A stretch of 6,045 bases of DNA, taken from the NCBI GenBank assembly GCA_009774155.1, contig VSNE01000477.1, positions 1-6,045 on the forward strand. The letters are read 5' to 3'. The translations under genes and the position numbers were made by a program. Below the pieces are notes generated by a model. It saw only the letters and a program-made list of their open reading frames with translations, did no database searches and was not told where the DNA came from. Origin of the DNA: Lachnospiraceae bacterium. GTDB lineage: Bacteria; Bacillota; Clostridia; Lachnospirales; Lachnospiraceae. Shown here piece after piece: positions 1-5,651 of the stretch (its first letter is position 1; each line of letters opens with the position of its first letter).

Positions 1-2
1 AC

Positions 3-290
3 ATTGCCTCGATCGGGGCCTCTATCCCCGCTCAGCAGCTCGTCCACGACGCCAAGTACGGCGACAACCCCTGCACCGCTCAGGAGCTCTGTTTCCGCGT
101 TATGCAGCAGAGCGCAGCGGCGGGCCAGCAGTTTCTCACCAACTACGCCGCAGACGGGGCGGCCTCTAATGCCGCCAGCGTGGGCGCAGCACCCAACGGA
201 GGCGCACCTTCCACGCAGGCCGAGCAGGACGCGGCAGACATTCAGGCGGTAGTCGCCGCCTACAACCAGACCAAAGGAGGCGCGAAATAA
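3..290 (+). CDS. C-terminal fragment of a probable phage head maturation protease/scaffold protein (5' truncated)
   Basis: The frame is open from the window edge to a TAA at 288-290, giving the last 95 residues of a longer protein. The visible part begins IASIGASIPAQQLVHDAKYG, continues through NPCTAQELCFRVMQQ, and ends in an Ala/Gly/Asn/Gln-rich low-complexity tail of about 50 residues. From memory, this resembles the C-terminal tails of Clp-related or S49-type phage prohead proteases, which cleave scaffold and capsid proteins during procapsid maturation. The catalytic residues would lie upstream and cannot be seen. Position supports the call: it directly precedes decoration and major capsid genes, as lambda C/Nu3 does. 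An in-frame ATG at 102 lacks an evident Shine-Dalgarno sequence, and the upstream residues look family-like, so I treat it as internal. A separate scaffold protein is the main alternative. Confidence 0.66.
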   Translation: MASIGASIPAQQLVHDAKYGDNPCTAQELCFRVMQQSAAAGQQFLTNYAADGAASNAASVGAAPNGGAPSTQAEQDAADIQAVVAAYNQTKGGAK

Positions 291-697
291 TGAGTAAAAG
301 ACTGGACGAAAATCTGGGCTATGTGGGCCCTGACAACCTGATCGCCGACATGTACCCGCCCACCGATCCCTTCACGGTGAAGATCCGCAAGGAGGCAACG
401 GAGGCGGCGACTTATAAACGCGGCACCGTTCTGGCGCTCTCTGCCGGAACCGCCGGTGACGGCAAGTTCGTGATCCTCGGCACTACGGCAGCAGACAGCG
501 AGACGCTGACAGCCAACTGCGTGCTCGCGGAGGACACAGAAGTCGGCACCGACGCCGACACCGTGGCGATCGCGTACCGTACCGGGCACTTTAACGCGAA
601 CATGCTCACCGTAGCAGAAAGCTACACCCTGAACGCGGCTGACAAAGAGGCGCTCCGCACCGCGGGGATCCTGCTCTCTGACGCCGTGGAAATCTAA
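290..697 (+). CDS. Head decoration protein (lambda gpD-like)
   Basis: This 135-residue protein probably binds the outside of the expanded capsid and stabilises it against DNA pressure, as lambda gpD does. The N-terminus (residues 1-30, including DNLIADMYPP) is a flexible polar arm, followed by a small beta-rich body with KRGTVLALS near residues 43-51, a Gly-Asp turn, and a CVLAEDTEV segment. Such proteins are recognised by the pattern 'filled/granted value, then T-A-V-Y-x-x-G-x-F-N', seen here as VAIAYRTGHFNANML. It is slightly longer than lambda gpD (110 residues). The ATG overlaps the previous stop by one base (TAATG), and AAAGGAGG at 273-280 lies 9 bases upstream, so the start is firm and translation is probably coupled. 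The major capsid gene follows directly, as in lambda D-E. Confidence 0.85.
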   Translation: MSKRLDENLGYVGPDNLIADMYPPTDPFTVKIRKEATEAATYKRGTVLALSAGTAGDGKFVILGTTAADSETLTANCVLAEDTEVGTDADTVAIAYRTGHFNANMLTVAESYTLNAADKEALRTAGILLSDAVEI

Positions 698-713
698 GAA
701 GGAGGACAGACAA

Positions 714-1796
714 ATGGCTTTTAACTATTACGACACCCACACGCTGCTGGCTTCTGTGAAGCAGCTCGCGCCGCTCCACACCTTCCTGCTGGATCGCTAC
801 TTCCCCACCAATGCAGCAACCGACATTTTCTCCACCGACGACGTGCTGGTGGAATACAAGAAGGGGCACAAGAAGGCGTCCCCGTTCGTCGCTCCCCGCA
901 AAGGCGGGATCACGATCCTGCGCAACGGCTACACCATGAAGCGCTTCACGCCTTCCTATATCGCGCCGAGGCGTCCCCTCACCGTTGACGAGCTGAAAAA
1001 GCGCGGCTTCGGCGAGGCCCTCTACCCTACCCTGACGCCGGAGCAGAGACAGGGCGTAATCATGCTGGGCGACCTCGACGAGCTCCGCGGCATGAATAAG
1101 CGGCGCAAGGAGGCCATGGCTTCGCAGGTGATTTTCACCAACGGCTGCATTATGGATGAGTATGTGGACGACCTGCACACCTTCGAGGAACGCGAGGTGC
1201 GCTACTACGACGGCAGCAGCAACCCGGCAATCTATACCCCGTCCGCTAACTGGAGCACCACCGAGGCGTCCGGCAAGCAGATGATCTCCGACATGGCCGC
1301 CATGATCTCCATGCTGACCTCCCGCGGCCTGCCTGCCAGCGACGTGCTCGTGGCCCCTGACGTGGCCGACATTATTCTGGCAAACGAGTGGATCCTGAAG
1401 CTGCTCGACAACCGCAACTACCAGATCGGCGGCGTGGATCCTGAAACGCTCCCGACCGGCGCAACCAAGATCTGCCGCCTGAACATCAAGGGCCACATGG
1501 TTGACGTTTTGAGCTATGAGGACACCTACACCGAAGTGGACGGCTCCGTGGTGCCTTTTATCCCGAAGGGCAAGATCGCGGTGGGCGCTCCCGCTGCTGG
1601 CCGCACTGTTTACGGCGCGATCACTCAGGTGGAGCAGTCCGACGGCGAGTTCCACACCTACACCGGCGTGGACGTGCCGAAGTACCTCAGCGACGCAAAG
1701 CACAACGTCCGCGAGCTGACTCTGAGCTCTGCGCCGTTATGTATGCCGAACAATGAAAACCCGTTTATCACCGCCACGGTGGTGACGCAGAGCTAA
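714..1796 (+). CDS. Major capsid protein, lambda gpE family
   Basis: This 360-residue protein would form the icosahedral shell. It is close in length to lambda gpE (341). Family-like features are a start in which the protein opens with a long helix (YDTHTLLASVKQLAP) and the phrase LLDRYFP, the stretch FTPSYIAPRRP at residues 78-88, the charged helix MNKRRKEAMASQV, and the typical C-terminal half with NYQIGGVDPETLP from about residue 235 and KIAVGAPAAGRTVYGAI from about 287. The motif order matches HK97-fold capsid proteins of the phage E class. The ATG is preceded by AAGGAGG at 699-705 with 8 bases between. It sits between the decoration protein and the FI-position genes, in lambda order. No promoter is visible in the 16-base gap upstream, so it is presumably read from a late promoter outside the window. 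Confidence 0.93.
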   Translation: MAFNYYDTHTLLASVKQLAPLHTFLLDRYFPTNAATDIFSTDDVLVEYKKGHKKASPFVAPRKGGITILRNGYTMKRFTPSYIAPRRPLTVDELKKRGFGEALYPTLTPEQRQGVIMLGDLDELRGMNKRRKEAMASQVIFTNGCIMDEYVDDLHTFEEREVRYYDGSSNPAIYTPSANWSTTEASGKQMISDMAAMISMLTSRGLPASDVLVAPDVADIILANEWILKLLDNRNYQIGGVDPETLPTGATKICRLNIKGHMVDVLSYEDTYTEVDGSVVPFIPKGKIAVGAPAAGRTVYGAITQVEQSDGEFHTYTGVDVPKYLSDAKHNVRELTLSSAPLCMPNNENPFITATVVTQS

Positions 1797-1823
1797 GCCA
1801 GACGGCAGAAAGGAGCGGAAAGC

Positions 1824-2279
1824 ATGATTAAAATTAGAGTAACCCGCGGCGGCTGCGGCATTTCCTACGAGGACGAACACGGCACCAAGCGCCACGCACT
1901 GAAAACGCCGGAGGACGGCCCTTTTATGTGTGACGAGGCTCAGGCAGAGCGCCTCGTCCGTCTGGGCGTGGCTGCCTATGTAACCGGCAGAGCACTGGAA
2001 GCGCCGCAGGATCCTGACGCTGACACGGATCCCGACAATCAGGAGCCGGAAAAGACCACGGGCCACCTCGACGCGGCCGAGCTGGAGGGCTGGGAATATA
2101 ACCAGCTGAAAAAGCTCGCGGCCGACATGGGCGTGACTCCGAAGGGCAAGAAAAAGGCTGACCTGATCGCCGCCATTACGGCGGCAGAGGTGACGCCCGG
2201 CAACGATACGGATCCCGACGAAGGCGACGGCAGTGAGGACGACGACCTGCCGGAGCTGGGCGCTGCCGATCCGGAGTAA
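1824..2279 (+). CDS. FI-position phage protein with SAP/HeH-like C-terminal motif (paralogue 1)
   Basis: This 151-residue protein has two parts. The N-terminal module (residues 1-53, ending LVRLGVAAYV) is shared with the next gene. A C-terminal helix-extended loop-helix motif at about 89-118 (YNQLKKLAADMGVTPKGKKK then ADLIAAI) resembles SAP, HeH/LEM or Rho-N type nucleic-acid-binding domains. Two acidic linkers, each carrying TDPD (residues 68-71 and 129-132), flank that motif, and the C-terminus is strongly acidic (DEGDGSEDDD). The gene lies between major capsid and FII-like genes, the place of lambda FI, whose product helps terminase-DNA complexes dock on procapsids. A packaging or head-completion role is therefore inferred from position and not shown. 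AAAGGAG at 1809-1815 is 8 bases before the ATG. Many such proteins are annotated only as hypothetical or Rho-N-domain proteins. Confidence 0.75.
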   Translation: MIKIRVTRGGCGISYEDEHGTKRHALKTPEDGPFMCDEAQAERLVRLGVAAYVTGRALEAPQDPDADTDPDNQEPEKTTGHLDAAELEGWEYNQLKKLAADMGVTPKGKKKADLIAAITAAEVTPGNDTDPDEGDGSEDDDLPELGAADPE

Positions 2280-2291
2280 GGAGGAAAGACT

Positions 2292-2606
2292 ATGATCAGA
2301 ATGACAAAGGGCACCTACGGGCTGAAAGTGAACGGAGCCGTGGAGGCCATGACGAAGCACTCGGCCCCCTTCTCCCTTCCTGCTGACCGTGAGGCCGAGC
2401 TCGTGAAGGCTGGCGTGGCCGCCTATGTGGAGGAAACCGCAGAGGAAAAAGCGTACAGCAACATGAAAATGGCAGAGCTCCGCAAGGCTGCTGCAGCGTA
2501 TGGCGTAGACGCCAGCAAGTGCCGGAGCAAAAAGGAAGCGATCGAGCTGATCGAGGCTGCGAAGGCAAAGGCAAAAGCCGGGCACTCCGAAGCCTCGGAG
2601 GAATAA
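2292..2606 (+). CDS. FI-position phage protein with SAP/HeH-like C-terminal motif (paralogue 2)
   Basis: This 104-residue protein has the same two-part plan as its upstream neighbour. The N-terminal module (residues 1-46) starts MIRMTKGTYGLKV and ends in the identical hexapeptide GVAAYV. The helix-extended loop-helix motif lies at about 56-88 (MKMAELRKAAAAYGVDASKC then KKEAIELIEAA). It lacks the long acidic linkers and acidic tail of paralogue 1, and ends in a Lys/Ala-rich helix (AAKAKAKAG). The motif suggests nucleic-acid or protein binding. Position between capsid and head-tail attachment genes suggests a role in DNA packaging or head completion, but no function is demonstrated. AAGGAGG at 2278-2284 begins inside the previous stop codon and is 7 bases before the ATG. 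It probably arose by duplication of the neighbouring gene. Confidence 0.76.
   Translation: MIRMTKGTYGLKVNGAVEAMTKHSAPFSLPADREAELVKAGVAAYVEETAEEKAYSNMKMAELRKAAAAYGVDASKCRSKKEAIELIEAAKAKAKAGHSEASEE
2597..2601 (+). promoter_or_regulatory. Ribosome binding site fixing the GTG start at 2611
   Basis: GGAGG lies in the last codons of the preceding gene, 9 bases before a GTG at 2611. No ATG in this frame is placed near a comparable site, so the GTG is taken as the start. The preceding stop ends only 4 bases upstream of the GTG, which suggests translational coupling. Confidence 0.65.
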
Positions 2607-2610
2607 GCCG

Positions 2611-2928
2611 GTGAGCTTCAAAGACCAGATCCGGCAGGATCTTGACGCCGTATTCCTCAATGTGGACGAGTTCGCCGAGCTCCACCGGATCGAAGGGAAA
2701 GAGATCCCCGTCGTGGTGGACAACGATCAGTTGGTGAAGCTCAAACAAGGGCAGATCCTCGGACTCGTGGAGGCCGACCTGCTGCTCATGGGTAAAGAGT
2801 CCGACTTTCCGGCAGACATGGAGCCGGGCAGGCTGCTGAACATGGACGGCAGGGAGCTGATCGTTTCAAGCTCCGGCACTGACATGGGGCTCATTGAGGT
2901 GGCGCTACGCCAAAACAGAACCGGTTAG
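2611..2928 (+). CDS. Head-tail attachment (joining) protein, lambda FII-like
   Basis: This 105-residue protein is comparable in size to lambda gpFII (117), which forms a ring at the bottom of the portal and closes the filled head for tail attachment. It has an N-terminal amphipathic helix (FKDQIRQDLDAVFLNVDEFA), a small beta-barrel-like middle (EIPVVVDNDQL), and the C-terminal pattern LLNMDGRELIVSSS then DMGLIEVALRQNR, which is typical of such stopper proteins. Position after the capsid and FI-position genes and before tail genes agrees. It starts with GTG, supported by the GGAGG at 2597. I identify it by overall pattern and context and not by a single diagnostic residue. Another small neck or stopper family is possible. 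Confidence 0.66.
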   Translation: MSFKDQIRQDLDAVFLNVDEFAELHRIEGKEIPVVVDNDQLVKLKQGQILGLVEADLLLMGKESDFPADMEPGRLLNMDGRELIVSSSGTDMGLIEVALRQNRTG

Positions 2929-2933
2929 GAGGT
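2927..2933 (+). promoter_or_regulatory. Ribosome binding site fixing the ATG start at 2939
   Basis: AGGAGGT overlaps the TAG stop (2926-2928) of the preceding gene and lies 5 bases before the ATG at 2939. This supports that ATG over the in-frame TTG at 2894, which would overlap the previous gene by 35 bases and has no comparable site. Confidence 0.75.
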
Positions 2934-2938
2934 GCAGC

Positions 2939-3568
2939 ATGTTACTGGTGGAAAGCATTGACAAGGTGGTGGCATGGCTGAACGAAAACGTGTGCAGCCA
3001 GATCCAGCTCAAACTCCCAGACGACTACAAGAACGACAAGGAGTACGCCGTGGAGTATGTGCAGCCTGCCGCCTTCCCTCTCTACACTCCGGGGAAAGAC
3101 CGGCTCCCGCCGAACGTGCGGGCCCCGATCCCCTCCGTCTGCGTCCAACTGACCGAAGGAAACGACGACCTGCTCAAACGGCAGCGGAGGCTCCAGCTCC
3201 GGCTCTGCCTCGCCTGCTGGAACCCCGGAGAGCACGGCGGGGAGGTTTTACACCCCCGCAAGAATGAGGCGGCCCTCGGCGGGTATTCCTACTACCGCCT
3301 GACGGGCAAGGCCGCGCAGACATACACCCGCAATATGGAAGGCTGGAGGGACTCGTTCAACTTCGCCGACCTTGTGCTGCGCGAGATTGAAAGCGCGGAA
3401 TATATCGCAGGCCACCGGCTCGTGAAGGAGCAGGGGATCAAGTTCGGGCTCTTTACCGAGGACGGGAATATCTGGGACTACTACCCCTACTGGCACAACT
3501 GGATCACCTTCACGCTGGAGGCTGGCGTGACGGCTGCAACGCCGAAAAGCTACGAAAATTTATTATAA
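2939..3568 (+). CDS. Probable phage neck or tail-completion protein (family not recognised)
   Basis: The 209-residue product begins MLLVESIDKVVAWLNENV. It has no signal peptide or membrane segment and is rich in aromatic residues. Notable stretches are a central beta-rich part (APIPSVCVQLTEGNDD, then LQLRLCLACWNPG), a Tyr/Gly-rich segment (GGYSYYRLTGKAAQTY), a helix (GWRDSFNFADLVLREIESA), and a C-terminal WDYYPYWHNWITFTLEAG. I do not recognise the family. The position between the FII-like attachment gene and the tail sheath is where contractile-tailed phages usually encode tail terminator or completion proteins (the roles of gpU or Mu gp37), so that role is inferred from context only. The ATG is supported by the AGGAGGT at 2927, and the sheath gene follows after 15 bases. 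Confidence 0.6.
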   Translation: MLLVESIDKVVAWLNENVCSQIQLKLPDDYKNDKEYAVEYVQPAAFPLYTPGKDRLPPNVRAPIPSVCVQLTEGNDDLLKRQRRLQLRLCLACWNPGEHGGEVLHPRKNEAALGGYSYYRLTGKAAQTYTRNMEGWRDSFNFADLVLREIESAEYIAGHRLVKEQGIKFGLFTEDGNIWDYYPYWHNWITFTLEAGVTAATPKSYENLL

Positions 3569-3583
3569 CAAGGAGGCAAGACT

Positions 3584-5056
3584 ATGGCATATTTACATGG
3601 CGCATACGGCGAGATCCTCGACAGCAAAGTCAACTCGGCGCAGCAGGCCGACGCCGTGGCGGTTTATATCGGCACGGCTCCGGTGAACCTAATCCGGGAC
3701 TATGCGGACAAGGATCTTGTCAACATGCCGCTGAAAATTCAGAACATGGGCGAAGTACAGACCAAGCTCGGCTACTCTGCCAACTGGCAGGACTTCACCC
3801 TCTGCGAAGTGTTCGCGGAGCACTTCGACAATACCGTGGGGAACGTGGGGCCGATCTACGTCGTGAACGTACTCGATCCCGCCGCCCATAGGGACACCGA
3901 AAAGACCACCAAGACGCTGACCTTTAAGAACAACCGGGCAGAGTTTGAGAGCTCCGACATTATTCTGGACACCTTCGCGATCGCGGACATGGCCGAGGGC
4001 GTGGACTACTCCCTGAGCTACAACTACGCAAAGGCGGCCGTCGTCGTGCAGCTTCTCAAAGACAGCACCGCGGAAAGTATCAGCTGCACCTATAACACCG
4101 TGGACGCCTCGGCCGTCCTGCCTGCCGATATTATCGGCCAGCAGACCGAGGACGGCGAGTACACCGGCCTGAGCGCCGCCGCCCTGATTTATACCAATTT
4201 CAACGCCGTGCTCAACACCCTGACGGCACCCGGCTGGAGCCACTATCCCGAAGTGTACCGGGCCATGGTGAGCACTGTCCAGAAGCTCAACGGACACTGG
4301 GACGGCTTCGTACATGCGGACATTCCTCTGGTAGACGACAAGGGCGGCAAGATCGACACAATCGCCAAGGCCCAGAAGTGGGCCGAGGATCACGGCTACA
4401 ACAGCGAGCGGAGCAAAGTCTACTGGCCGCAGGTAAAGGACGGCAGCGGCCGGGCCTTCCACCTCTCCACAGTGGGCGCTGCCACTATGCTGCGTGTAGA
4501 CCAGAGCCACAACGCCGTGCCGTTTGAGTCGCCGTCCAACAAGGAGATCATGGCAACCTGCCAATACTTCGGAGAGGGGGCCAAGAGTAAAGGCTTCGAC
4601 CAGCAGACGGCCAACACCCTGAACGAAAAAGGCATCACAACGGCCTGCTTCTGGGGCGGCCAGTGGGTGCTCTGGGGGCCTCACACGGCTGCCTATGAGT
4701 ACAACGGATCCATGGACGCCCGCGCGATCTTCGACGTGAACATTCGTATGCTCATGCACATTACGAACAGCTTCCAGCTGGATCACGGAACCGAGATCGA
4801 CAGCCCTATGACTCCGCAGGACAAGGACACGATCCTGAACTTCGAGAAGGAAAAGCTCGACACCCTCTGCGGGATCGGTGCCCTGATCGGCACCCCGTCC
4901 GTGGAGTTTCTGGAGAGCAGCAACCCCACCAACAACATGATGAACGGCGACTTCGTTTGGGACTTCGCCGTCACCAACACGCCGCCGTTCAAATCTGGCA
5001 CCGCCCGCGTATGCTACACCGACGAGGGCTTCGCCGCATTTTTCGGGAATGAATAA
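3584..5056 (+). CDS. Contractile tail sheath protein
   Basis: This 490-residue protein would polymerise around the tail tube and contract at infection to drive the tube through the host envelope. The N-terminus (AYLHGAYGEILDSKVN) followed by an AVAVYIGTAPVNL strand is typical of sheath proteins, as is the APGWSHYPEV segment from residue 215, close to the family's 'A-P-G' signature before the helix that follows. The C-terminal third has the usual pattern of a subtilisin-fold-like core and a final domain (GTPSVEFLESSNPTNN then DFVWDFAVTNTPPFKSGTAR, ending in an FFGNE tail) that interlocks sheath rings. It is longer than P2 FI (396) but within the family range. AAGGAGG at 3570-3576 lies 7 bases before the ATG. 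Its presence marks the phage as a myovirus type, although the head genes are lambda-like. Confidence 0.92.
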   Translation: MAYLHGAYGEILDSKVNSAQQADAVAVYIGTAPVNLIRDYADKDLVNMPLKIQNMGEVQTKLGYSANWQDFTLCEVFAEHFDNTVGNVGPIYVVNVLDPAAHRDTEKTTKTLTFKNNRAEFESSDIILDTFAIADMAEGVDYSLSYNYAKAAVVVQLLKDSTAESISCTYNTVDASAVLPADIIGQQTEDGEYTGLSAAALIYTNFNAVLNTLTAPGWSHYPEVYRAMVSTVQKLNGHWDGFVHADIPLVDDKGGKIDTIAKAQKWAEDHGYNSERSKVYWPQVKDGSGRAFHLSTVGAATMLRVDQSHNAVPFESPSNKEIMATCQYFGEGAKSKGFDQQTANTLNEKGITTACFWGGQWVLWGPHTAAYEYNGSMDARAIFDVNIRMLMHITNSFQLDHGTEIDSPMTPQDKDTILNFEKEKLDTLCGIGALIGTPSVEFLESSNPTNNMMNGDFVWDFAVTNTPPFKSGTARVCYTDEGFAAFFGNE

Positions 5057-5070
5057 GGAGGTGCAAAGGA

Positions 5071-5580
5071 ATGGGACAATGGTTAGATATTAAAGGGCCG
5101 GTAGTGGCCGACACCGTTTACTCCGGCGGCGTTCTGGTAGCCAAGGACGTGACCTTCACGCTGCCGGGCATTGAGTTTTTAACAGCCGACGTTCAGGCCA
5201 TGGGGAACCTGACCGTGCCGCTGATCGGGCTTCTGGAAAATATGGAGCTTGCGATCACGAAGATCGGCGTGGACATGGGGCTCAGCCGCCTGAGTAAGCT
5301 CGAAAAGCAAAATCTTGAGTTTCGCTGGGTACAGAACGTCGTCAAGTCCGACGGCTCCCAGACGAACGAAGGCTGCAAGGCGTTTGTGCGCACCCTGCCG
5401 GGAGCGCTGCCGGAACTGGGCGTCGAAGTGGGATCCGCCACCGAGGCAGAGAACACCTACAACGTGACGCGCCAGCAGATTTACGCGAACGGCACCGAGT
5501 ACATGTGCGTGGATAGGCTCAGCCAGATCCTCCGCATTAACGGCAAGGACTACATGGCCGAGATCAACAGCCTGCTATAA
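5071..5580 (+). CDS. Tail tube protein, P2 FII-like
   Basis: This 169-residue protein would stack as hexamers to form the inner tube through which DNA passes. Its length nearly matches P2 FII (172). The sequence has the expected order of a contractile tube monomer: an N-terminal strand with VADTVYSGGVLVAKDVTFTL, then LPGIEFLTADVQAMGNLTVP near residue 30, a helix LLENMELAITKIG, a strand-rich middle (NLEFRWVQNVV), and a C-terminal part (TYNVTRQQIYANGTEYMCVD then ILRINGKDYM) as in this family. AAGGAGGT at 5055-5062 overlaps the sheath stop and lies 8 bases before the ATG, so sheath and tube are surely co-transcribed. A strong intrinsic terminator follows the stop by 17 bases. Confidence 0.92.
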   Translation: MGQWLDIKGPVVADTVYSGGVLVAKDVTFTLPGIEFLTADVQAMGNLTVPLIGLLENMELAITKIGVDMGLSRLSKLEKQNLEFRWVQNVVKSDGSQTNEGCKAFVRTLPGALPELGVEVGSATEAENTYNVTRQQIYANGTEYMCVDRLSQILRINGKDYMAEINSLL

Positions 5581-5597
5581 GTAAAACCAAACACCAA

Positions 5598-5636
5598 CGG
5601 GCCCGCCGGACTTCTCTCTGGCGGGCCTGATTTTTT
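5598..5636 (+). terminator. Intrinsic transcription terminator after the tube gene
   Basis: Bases 5598-5610 pair with 5617-5629 to give a 13-bp stem (11 Watson-Crick pairs and two G-T pairs) around a 6-base loop (CTTCTC). One base (A5630) follows, then six T residues at 5631-5636. The stem core GGCCCGCC/GGCGGGCC is very GC-rich. The tract ends one base before the ribosome binding site of the next gene, so no promoter fits between them. Confidence 0.9.
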
Positions 5637-5637
5637 G

Positions 5638-5644
5638 AAAGGAG
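5638..5644 (+). promoter_or_regulatory. Ribosome binding site of the tail chaperone gene
   Basis: AAAGGAG at 5638-5644 lies 7 bases before the ATG at 5652 and starts right after the terminator T-tract. Together with the intact frame, it fixes the start of the downstream gene. Confidence 0.75.
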
Positions 5645-5651
5645 CCAAACC

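Noticed and set aside
4..252. TTG-started 82-codon frame overlapping the first gene fragment.
   Set aside because: It is a low-complexity Ser/Thr/Pro/Arg-rich alternate frame, while the frame starting at 3 gives family-like protein sequence and runs directly into the next gene's start.
606..1703. 365-codon open frame on the - strand opposite the capsid gene.
   Set aside because: It mirrors the codon structure of the GC-rich capsid gene, is rich in His, Val, Arg and Gly, has no family resemblance, and its length is explained by GC bias at third positions. All neighbours are on the + strand.
2894..2938. TTG at 2894 as the start of the 2939 gene.
   Set aside because: It would overlap the FII-like gene by 35 bases and lacks a binding site, whereas ATG 2939 has AGGAGGT 5 bases upstream.
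2974..3267. 97-codon + strand frame inside the 2939-3568 gene.
   Set aside because: It is an alternate frame, very rich in Arg, Pro and Ala with no ribosome binding site, and overlaps a better supported gene.
566..3984. Two GCGATCGC octamers (566-573 and 3977-3984), the HIP1 motif common in cyanobacteria.
   Set aside because: Two copies in 6 kb are explained by the general GATC excess in GC-rich DNA. The phage gene style and ribosome binding sites fit a Gram-positive host, so no cyanobacterial origin is claimed.
3689..4786. 365-codon open frame on the - strand opposite the sheath gene.
   Set aside because: Same reasoning: a shadow of a strong + strand gene, with biased composition and no ribosome binding site evident.
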